Shown piece after piece: positions 7,244-12,686 of a DNA stretch of 15,985 bases (positions within the stretch are counted from its first letter, which is position 1; each line of letters opens with the position of its first letter). The stretch is from assembly GCA_046729855.1 (NCBI GenBank), contig JBKPHM010000126.1, forward strand, positions 1 through 15,985, read 5' to 3'. The translations under genes were made by a program, and so were the position numbers. This stretch comes from DATHSY01 sp046729855. GTDB lineage: Bacteria > Actinomycetota > UBA4738 > HRBIN12. Under the pieces are notes generated by a model. It made no database searches. It worked only from the letters and a program-made list of their open reading frames with translations, and was not told the DNA's origin.

Positions 7244-8065
7244 TCATCCCTGCACCATCCCATCCTCGCTGGCCTTGACGGCCTTGATGATCACGGCGGT
7301 GGCAACACGATCTTGATGGTCGACTGCGATCGTCCGCCGCATGACCTCGATGACCTCATGCGTGAAGAGCGGCATCAGGGCGGCATCCTCGATGCCGAAC
7401 GGCCGGTGTCCCCCGACCCACACGTTCGCGAACCCAGCGCGTTGGAGCTTCTCGGCGACGACCCGCTCCGCCACGGCCCCCGACACTCACCCGGCCCAGG
7501 CGCTCTGGTCGTTGGCCACCTCCTGCGGCAGCTCGCCCTCGACCGTGAGATCGGCCATGCAGATCCGGCCTCCCGGCCTGAGCAATCGAAACATCTCCGC
7601 GAGGGCTCGACTCTTCCGGGCCGACAGGTTCAGGACGCCATTGGAGATCACCACGTCGATCGACTCGTCCGCAAGGGGGATGTCTTCCATCTCCCCGCGA
7701 ACGAACTCGGTCCAGCCCTCGACGCCGGCCTCGGCCGCGTGGCGACGTCCCCGCTCGCACATCTCCTCGAGGATGTCGAGTCCGACGGCCCTTCCTTCCG
7801 GTCCGACGCGCCGGGCGGCCAGGATCGTGTCGATCCCTCCTCCGGAGCCGACGTCCAGGACCGTCTCACCCTTCCGGAGGAACGCGTAGCGAACGGGATT
7901 CCCGACCGAGAGGGACCACCCGACGGCGCCGGCCGGGACCTCGGCGAGCTCGTCGTCCGTGTAGACGCGGCGGGCCACCGCTTCGCCGCCGCCGGTCGAG
8001 ATCGCCGAATACGCTTGTCGGACGGCGTCCTTGATCTCCTGCTGGAACATCAGGTCCTTGGCCAC
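7244..8065 (-). CDS. ArsM-like SAM methyltransferase with in-frame UGA (candidate selenoprotein)
   Basis: Read through one UGA (7487-7489), this is a 273-residue class I SAM-dependent methyltransferase of the arsenite methyltransferase (ArsM/AS3MT) type. SAM motif I is GETVLDVGSGGGIDT (about 66-80), motif II is VGLDI, and SNGVLNLSARKSRALAEMFR matches the family's S-N-C-V-I-N-L helix with Gly in place of Cys. LRPGGRICMADL and LPQEV follow, then AWAG-UGA-VSGAV. In ArsM proteins this UGA position is a conserved As-binding Cys (human AS3MT Cys206 region). The frame continues with EKLQRAGFANVWV and a C-terminal helix region to TGA at 7244, all family-like. The first As-ligand Cys is missing, so arsenic may not be the substrate. 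GTG 8065 follows AGGAGG by four bases; ATG 8050 is an alternative. Third gene of an ECF sigma/anti-sigma operon. Either a selenocysteine enzyme or a nonsense mutant. Confidence 0.7.
7454..7489 (-). promoter_or_regulatory. Possible bacterial SECIS-like stem-loop after the UGA
   Basis: On the minus strand, 14 bases after the UGA, GGCGG (7472-7468) pairs with TCGCC (7458-7454), four Watson-Crick pairs plus one G-U, closing a nine-base loop AGCGGGTCG. Bacterial SECIS elements recognised by SelB are short hairpins whose apical loop begins roughly 16-20 bases after the UGA and carries G or GU near the top; this geometry fits. The stem is short, and GC-rich DNA forms such hairpins by chance, so this is suggestive only. 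Confidence 0.35.
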
Positions 8066-8073
8066 CGGTCCTC

Positions 8074-8316
8074 CTAGAGTTCCTGAACGAACCGTTGGAG
8101 GTGGGCCTTCACGTCCGGTGGGATCTCCTCCGCCTCACCGGAGGCGAGGAACCCTCGGAGCTCCTTGGCGAACTCCAGCTCCCCGCAGCACGCGCGACAG
8201 AACGACAGGTGCTTCTCCACCCTGTCCTGATCCTCGGCCGAGATCGCATGGTCTAGGTAATCCCAGAGTTGCCTCACAGCCTCGGAGCATGGGATCGAGC
8301 TCTGCTGGCCGGTCAT
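8074..8316 (-). CDS. Zinc-finger anti-sigma factor (ZAS domain)
   Basis: 80-residue soluble protein with a full ZAS signature: C10, then H36-x3-C40-x2-C43 in EKHLSFCRACCGELEFAKEL, with an additional Cys44. This family binds its ECF sigma factor through the ZAS fold and many members respond to disulfide stress. The ATG at 8316-8314 overlaps the sigma factor stop in an ATGA, which decides the start over longer readings and implies translational coupling. No membrane segment follows the ZAS domain. The TAG at 8074-8076 overlaps the AGGAGG of the methyltransferase gene, so the three genes form one tight operon. The pairing with the 8313-8921 sigma factor is an inference from the overlap. Confidence 0.88.
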   Translation of the reverse strand: MTGQQSSIPCSEAVRQLWDYLDHAISAEDQDRVEKHLSFCRACCGELEFAKELRGFLASGEAEEIPPDVKAHLQRFVQEL

Positions 8317-8921
8317 CTGTCCGCCTCCCCTATCAGGAGTCCCATCTCCTCCGCGTACGCCCACATCTCGATCTCGAACCGCTTTCGACCCCGATGCAGC
8401 CGCGCCAGGATCGTTCCGAGCGGTGTGTCGAGCATGCGGGCGATCTCCTTGGTTGCGAATCCGTCCATGTACCGAAGTACCAGCGGCGCTCGGTAGAGCA
8501 CCGGCAGACGCATGAGGACCTCGCGTACGTCGTCCTTGCCGAAGGCTCTTAGAAAGTCCAGGTGCAGGGTATCCGAGTACGGAAGCGGATCCACCTCCAC
8601 CAGCGTCCGGTACAGCGAGAAGTCCTCGACCTCCTGGACCGGAAGCTCCTCGACGGAGCGGGCGCGCTTGCGGAGCTCATCCCGGAACACGTTCACCAGG
8701 ATGCTCTTCAGCCACCGGGCGCCTGCCTCGTCCTCCTTCAGCGCCCCAAACGACCGGTACGCCCGTATCAGCGTCTCCTGCACGAGGTCCTCCGCACCGT
8801 CCCGAACGAGCCGCCGGGCCAGCGAGTAGATGGCCGGCAGCTCGCCGACGGCCATGCTCTGGAACGCTTCCTTCGTCCGGTCCTGGACCCCGATGTCCGT
8901 CATCCCGTCGGCCCGTCGCAC
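8313..8921 (-). CDS. ECF RNA polymerase sigma factor
   Basis: Second ECF sigma factor of the window, about 202 residues. Region 2 shows LPAIYSLARRLV, then GAEDLVQETLIRAYRSF and ARWLKSILVNVFRDELRKR. Region 4 has EVLMRLPVLYRAPLVLRYMD followed by a helix-turn-helix (GFATKEIARMLDTPLGTILA) and RLHRGRKRFE. A GTG at 8933 would add four residues, but GTG 8921 is preferred because AAAGGTGAG lies about seven bases upstream of it. The stop overlaps the start of the anti-sigma gene. The protein is unlike the 5469-6002 sigma factor in the linker and N-terminus, so the two are not a recent duplication. Expression may be autoregulated from the divergent intergenic region 8934-9033, where an inverted repeat lies. 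Confidence 0.93.
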   Translation of the reverse strand: MRRADGMTDIGVQDRTKEAFQSMAVGELPAIYSLARRLVRDGAEDLVQETLIRAYRSFGALKEDEAGARWLKSILVNVFRDELRKRARSVEELPVQEVEDFSLYRTLVEVDPLPYSDTLHLDFLRAFGKDDVREVLMRLPVLYRAPLVLRYMDGFATKEIARMLDTPLGTILARLHRGRKRFEIEMWAYAEEMGLLIGEADR

Positions 8922-8961
8922 ATGCGTGCTCACCTTTCAAGACGCTTGGGTGGCCGACCTT

Positions 8962-8985
8962 ATTGCATCGCCAGGAAGGTGCAAT
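8962..8985. promoter_or_regulatory. Inverted repeat in divergent promoter region
   Basis: ATTGCA (8962-8967) and TGCAAT (8980-8985) form a perfect 6-bp inverted repeat with centres 18 bases apart, close to two helical turns. It is the only AT-containing symmetric element in the 100-base gap between the minus-strand sigma operon and the plus-strand membrane protein gene, so it is a reasonable operator candidate. No clear -35/-10 pair could be assigned. Confidence 0.35.
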
Positions 8986-9033
8986 CGGCGTCGCCGGTCC
9001 GGCGTCTGTCATGGTCGAGAGGAGGTGCGGGAC

Positions 9034-9534
9034 ATGACGAGCATCACGGTGGAGCACACGAGGGCCGACAGTTCGGCGACCGCTCTTCGAACGGGGTCCT
9101 GGCTCATGGGGATCGCCGCCGCGGGGTTCATCGGCTACGCGGTGATCTTCTTCGTCCGGAACTTCACGGACTCGTTCCTAGAGCTCGGGATCGGCCCCAA
9201 CGAGGTGAACGTTGGGAAGGACGAGATCCAGCAGTTCAGCCCGTCGCTGTTCGAGTACGTGAGCCATCTTCACCTCGCGGTCTCCGGATTCATCGCGGCG
9301 ACGGGCCTCGCGGTGCTGTTCCTCGTGGCGTACGGGGTCCGGCAGGGGCAGCTCTGGGCGTGGATCGGAGCGGTCGTCGCCCCGGTCCTTGGGCTCGCGG
9401 TGGCCCTGCCGGCGCACTACCCGAACGGCTTCGACACGCTCGGTCACCTGGGACTCATCTACCTCGCGGTGGTGATCTTCGTGGTCGGCGCGCTCGTGTC
9501 ATTGCGGGGCATCGTCGCGGCGCGCAGCAGCTGA
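9034..9534 (+). CDS. Uncharacterised four-helix membrane protein
   Basis: 166-residue integral membrane protein with hydrophobic segments at about residues 25-46, 79-106, 110-128 and 138-161. The first loop (VRNFTDSFLELGIGPNEVNV and on to about residue 78) is hydrophilic and presumably faces one side; a polar HYPNGFDTLGH turn precedes the last helix, with histidines that could bind metal or haem but no recognised motif. ATG 9034 is well supported by GAGAGGAGGTG at 9017-9027. No known family is recognised. It is transcribed divergently from the sigma/anti-sigma/methyltransferase operon and is followed by a good hairpin terminator, so it is probably a single-gene transcript; it could be a target or partner of that regulatory system. 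Confidence 0.85.
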   Translation: MTSITVEHTRADSSATALRTGSWLMGIAAAGFIGYAVIFFVRNFTDSFLELGIGPNEVNVGKDEIQQFSPSLFEYVSHLHLAVSGFIAATGLAVLFLVAYGVRQGQLWAWIGAVVAPVLGLAVALPAHYPNGFDTLGHLGLIYLAVVIFVVGALVSLRGIVAARSS

Positions 9535-9540
9535 ACTGGT

Positions 9541-9579
9541 GCAGGCGGCGTGGTCGCGACGATGGGGCTCGCCGCCTGC
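9541..9579 (+). terminator. Hairpin terminator after membrane protein gene
   Basis: GCAGGCGGCG (9541-9550) and CGCCGCCTGC (9570-9579) are a perfect 10-bp inverted repeat with a 19-base loop, seven bases after the stop codon. It is followed by CTTCTGTCTC, pyrimidine-rich rather than a pure T-run. Very likely the terminator of the 9034-9534 gene. Confidence 0.6.
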
Positions 9580-9614
9580 CTTCTGTCTCGAGATCCAGAA
9601 GGGGTGATCCGTGG

Positions 9615-9800
9615 ATGGCACAGATGGAGACGCTGATGTGCGCGAAGTGTGGAGGGCCAGGTGACGGATGGAAGTGTGCCATCTGTGGATCGCTGGCGCG
9701 CGAGCACGACGCCGCACATCTGCACGTGGGCTCCGATCGTTACTGCACGATCCGGTGCGCCGGGTGCGACCAGGCCGACGTGCTCTGCACCTGCGTGTGA
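9615..9800 (+). CDS. Small Cys-rich probable zinc-binding protein
   Basis: 61-residue protein with ten cysteines: C-A-K-C near the N-terminus, C-A-I-C after a short G-D-G-W-K linker, a His-rich middle (REHDAAHLHVG), then Y-C-T-I-R-C-A-G-C and a final L-C-T-C-V. The first two CxxC pairs look like a zinc ribbon; the second half could hold another zinc ion using Cys and His. ATG 9615 is chosen because AGAAGGGGTG lies seven to eight bases upstream; ATG 9624 is a weaker alternative. It starts 35 bases after the terminator of the preceding gene, so it probably has its own promoter. No family recognised; metal storage, a redox sensor or a protein-protein adaptor are all possible. Confidence 0.7.
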   Translation: MAQMETLMCAKCGGPGDGWKCAICGSLAREHDAAHLHVGSDRYCTIRCAGCDQADVLCTCV

Positions 9801-10207
9801 TGGGCGCGACGAAGCACCGCGTCCCCGAGAGCCCGATCTCGTAGGGGCGGCCTCATTCGAGGCGGCTCCGAGCAGGTGCGCCGGCGATTGTCCACCCGTG
9901 ACTCCGCACGTGCAGGCGATGAACCAACCAGTGCCGTTTGAGCGCGGCACAGGGCGTCACCTCCGAGGGCACGTCCCGTCCGCGATGCCTGGCCACGTTC
10001 GTCCCGCGAACGACCGGGAGACGTCAAGAACAGGAGCTCGGTGCGACGGGCGGCGGCCACCGCGCCCACTCCGGCGGCAAGTCGGCGAAGGCCCTCTGAC
10101 CCGTCCGGCCCGGCGCGCTCCCCCCTTTTGATCGAGACGGCGCCGAAGACCGAGGGATTACGCCAACGCCCACAAGACCGAGGCCGGCCGGTCATGATCA
10201 GCGCAAC
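9801..10207. other. Intergenic, nothing recognised
   Basis: About 400 bases between the Cys-rich protein and the binding-protein gene. Open frames here translate to low-complexity Arg/Pro/Ser/Ala sequence without family resemblance. No signal peptide coding sequence is found upstream and in frame with the 10208 gene. No RNA gene or clear promoter was identified. Confidence 0.45.
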
Positions 10208-11293
10208 ATGGCGGCGGACACCCTTCTCATGGCCGGACCTTTTTCGCTCACTGGGCGGTACGCACCACAGGGTCGACTCGCCGCGGCCGGCCTGCACCAG
10301 GCCGTGCAGGATGTCCGCAACCGGGGAGGGGTGCGCCTGGCCCATCGACACCTCGTCCCGGACGTTGTGATCCTGGATGACGGGAGCACGCGAGAGGGCG
10401 TTCGCCGCTCGCTCGACCGAGTATCGAAAGCCGATCTCCTGGTTGGCCCCTACGGCAGCGATCTCGTCGCCGGGGCAGCACGGTGGGCGGCGGACCGGGG
10501 CAGAACGCTTTGGAACCACGGAGGGAACGCGGACGATGTGCAGCGCCTCCCCGGGGTGGTGTCGGTTGGCACGCCTGCGAGCCGGTACCTCCCACCGGTC
10601 CTCGACGCGGTGACTGTTCACCTCCCGGAAGCTCGGGTCATGGTCGCGGTCGGACGGGGGGCATTTGGCCGCAGCGTTGCACATGGTGCGCGGGAAGCGG
10701 CGGAGCGTCTCGGCATGAGGATCGTTGGGATCATGACCCACGGCGAGGTGCCGGAGGCACCCAACGTAGATGCGTTGCTCATGGCCGGGACCTTCGCGCA
10801 GGACCTCGAGCTCGTCCGTCGCCTCCGCGCTCGACCCCCCGCGATCGGAGCGGTGGCGGCCGGGCTCGGCATGTTCGGGGCCGAGCTCTGGCGCATGGCC
10901 GAAGGCATCTTGGGACCCTCCCAGTGGGAGGAGGGTCTGCGCTTCCCGATCGATGTCGGGCCCCGGCAGGCGGAGGCGATACGGAGCCTCCGGGCCATCG
11001 TTTTCCCGACGCTTCGAGCCGGGGCGGGGGCCGTCCATGTCGAGTACCCCACGGCCCAGGCCTATGCGGCTGGCCTGCTTGCCATGCACTGCGTGGAGGA
11101 GGCGGCAAGCCTGGAGGATGACGCCCTGCTGGCAACCGCCCGAGCACTCCGCTGCACGACGTTCTTCGGCGCATTCGGGCTCGACGCCGACGGTCGGCAG
11201 GCGGAACACGAGATGTTGGTCGTCCAATGGCAGGACGGGGTCAAGGCCGTGGTGTGGCCGCCTCGAGCGGCCGAGGCCTCGACCGTCATGTGA
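10208..11293 (+). CDS. Periplasmic-binding-protein-like (LivJ/Peripla_BP_6 type) without signal peptide
   Basis: 361-residue type I periplasmic-binding fold of the branched-chain amino acid/amide group. The start LLMAGPFSLTGRYAPQG is the classic first strand and ligand loop (G-P-x-S-L-T-G-x-x-A-x-Q-G), followed by VPDVVILDDGSTREGVRRSL, LLVGPYGSDLVAGAARWA (the G-P-Y-x-S helix), and LWNHGGNADDV. A second lobe begins at about residue 130 with PEARVMVAVG and HGEVPEAPNVDALLMAG. The C-terminus ends in QWQDGVKAVVWPP, as in transporter-linked relatives. Unlike an exported receptor, it begins at the first core strand: there is no signal peptide or lipobox, and none is encoded upstream in frame. No permease or ATPase gene is in the window. 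It may therefore be a cytoplasmic ligand sensor (compare AmiC) or a protein that lost its leader. ATG 10208 is the only good start. Confidence 0.85.
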   Translation: MAADTLLMAGPFSLTGRYAPQGRLAAAGLHQAVQDVRNRGGVRLAHRHLVPDVVILDDGSTREGVRRSLDRVSKADLLVGPYGSDLVAGAARWAADRGRTLWNHGGNADDVQRLPGVVSVGTPASRYLPPVLDAVTVHLPEARVMVAVGRGAFGRSVAHGAREAAERLGMRIVGIMTHGEVPEAPNVDALLMAGTFAQDLELVRRLRARPPAIGAVAAGLGMFGAELWRMAEGILGPSQWEEGLRFPIDVGPRQAEAIRSLRAIVFPTLRAGAGAVHVEYPTAQAYAAGLLAMHCVEEAASLEDDALLATARALRCTTFFGAFGLDADGRQAEHEMLVVQWQDGVKAVVWPPRAAEASTVM

Positions 11294-11304
11294 TCCGACG
11301 CCCG

Positions 11305-11336
11305 CCTGTCGGATGCGGAAATTCGGCATCGGCAGG
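11305..11336 (+). terminator. Probable hairpin terminator after binding-protein gene
   Basis: CCTGTCGGATGC (11305-11316) pairs with GCATCGGCAGG (11326-11336) as eleven base pairs with one bulged G and one G-U, around a nine-base loop, starting 12 bases after the stop codon. There is no T-run after it, which lowers confidence in intrinsic termination. Confidence 0.45.
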
Positions 11337-11659
11337 CCACTCTAGTAGAGAGCCGCGGCACCTTCGACCTGGTCGAGTTCGCTGAGGAGCGCCCGGGCGC
11401 CGGGCAAGCGGCGACAGCCACCTTCTGGCTCACGAACTGAAGCAAGTGCATGGAGTAGGGACGGTGTAACACACCCAAGACACTCACTTGGCTTGCGGGA
11501 CGGGTCGGCCTGCCGACGAGCGCCACCCAAACCACCGATCACCGTTCGCGACGCTGGATGCGCTCCGTCGCCGATGCGACGTGGAAGGCGTGGACCTCTC
11601 GCACGTGATGCTCGAACCTCAGCAGCTCGACTTCTTCCGCGGGAGCGGGCTTGCTCCTC
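11337..11659. other. Non-coding or fully decayed stretch
   Basis: No reading frame here resembles a known protein on either strand. Together with the relics that follow it looks like eroded former coding sequence. Nothing else is supported. Confidence 0.4.
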
Positions 11660-11782
11660 ACGCCTGAACGAGCACGGCGCCCAGCGTCGACCGGCACGAC
11701 CGCCGTTGACGAAGCTCGAGCTCGGCGATAGCAGGTAGGCGACGAACTCCGCCACCTCCTCCGGCCAGCCCACGCGTCCGTG
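11660..11782 (-). pseudogene. Short-chain dehydrogenase C-terminal remnant
   Basis: Minus-strand frame reads GRVGWPEEVAEFVAYLLSP then SSSFVNGG, the conserved C-terminal block of SDR oxidoreductases (G-R-x-G-x-P-E-E-V-A-x-x-V-x-x-L-x-S-x-x-x-S-F-V-x-G). The expected continuation V-V-P-V-D-A-G-R is present but in another frame, so one frameshift separates them at about 11697. The Rossmann core and the Y-x-x-x-K catalytic pair are absent upstream. Only about 40 residues of a 250-residue family remain. Confidence 0.6.
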
Positions 11783-11890
11783 CCGATGTGGGCTCCGCAA
11801 GTTCGGCAATGGTCACAGTCGGAAGGCATCTGGCGCCGACCGAAAGCAGGTTCATTCGCCCCGACCTCGGTCACGTGGATAATCCAGCCA

Positions 11891-12170
11891 GGGGTCGAGA
11901 TCGGCCACGAGCGCGTGCCAGAGGAGATGGAGGAGTTCTGGTCGATCCATGCCGCCGGACGCGAGGTGGGATACGTGACGAACGCCGTCTGGTCGCGGCG
12001 CCTTGAGAAGAACATCAGGTACGCGTGGGTGCCGATCGAGCTCGCGGTGGAGGGAACGACGCTGCAGGTCGAGTGGCCCTTCGGCGAACCGGCGAAAGCG
12101 ACCGTCGTGCGATTGCCGTTTCATCGATCCCGAGAAGGACATCCCGGCTGGCCGCGCGACGCCCGAGTGA
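11891..12170 (+). pseudogene. Aminomethyltransferase (GcvT) C-terminal domain remnant
   Basis: The frame reads GREVGYVTNAVWSRRLEKNI, followed by YAWVPIELAVEGTTLQVEWP and KATVVRLPF. This is the C-terminal beta-barrel domain of glycine cleavage T-protein and its relatives (G-x-x-V-G-x-V-T-S-x-x-x-S-P-x-L-x-x-N-I). A single extra base at about 12122 then shifts the frame; the shifted frame gives IDPEKDIPAGRATPE and a TGA at 12168, the normal end of the protein. The folate-binding N-terminal two thirds (about 280 residues) are missing. It faces the SDR relic convergently. Confidence 0.65.
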
Positions 12171-12272
12171 CACGTCGTCCGTGAGAAGATCTTCGGGCCC
12201 GTCTCGAGCGGCTCGCGCGAGCAGGCGAAGGTGGCGAGCGCGACCGACGATGCCGGGCCGCCGCGGAACATG

Positions 12273-12643
12273 CTAGGAGACGTCCCGTACGATGCAGAAC
12301 TCGTTGCCCTCGGGATCGGCGAGGACGACGAATTGATCCTCTGGGTCTTCGCTGACCCATCGGCGGGTCGCTCCGAGCGCCTCGATCTGGCGCGCCGTCA
12401 TATCCTCGTCCTGCGTGACGAAGTCGATGTGCACACGGTTCTTCACGACCTTGCCCTCAGGTACCTTCTGGAACCCGATCCGCACGCTGTGATCGGGAGC
12501 CCGGATCGAGAACCAATCGTCACCGACGTGACTCGCCTCGAAGCCCGTGACCCCATCCAGAACTCCGCCAACCGTCGGGGATCGGCGCAGTCGATGACGA
12601 CCTGATGGAAGCGAACGTGGACGCCGGTCTTCGGAGCCGCCAT
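12273..12643 (-). pseudogene. VOC/glyoxalase-fold protein with one frameshift
   Basis: ATG 12643 opens MAAPKTGVHVRFHQVVIDCA and D-P-R-R-L-A-E-F-W, the first beta-alpha-beta unit of the vicinal oxygen chelate family. At about 12557 the frame is shifted by one base; the other frame continues with VTGFEASHVGDDWFSIRAPD, then IGFQKVPEGKVVKNRVHIDF, and ends with RWVSEDPEDQFVVLADPEGN plus EFCIV, the second VOC unit. With one base repaired the protein would be about 123 residues, the usual length for this family of small metal-dependent or binding proteins. It is either a very young pseudogene or a sequencing error. It is divergent from the glycosyltransferase, 43 bases away. Confidence 0.75.
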
Positions 12644-12686
12644 GCGGCTACTGTAGCCACGGACGACGAAGGTGCGAGGGACTGCC

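Noticed and set aside
9740..11329. Long minus-strand open frame (over 500 codons) opposite the binding-protein gene
   Set aside because: Its translation is Arg/Gly/His-rich and has no family pattern, and it is antisense to a clear Peripla_BP-type gene. High GC makes such shadow frames.
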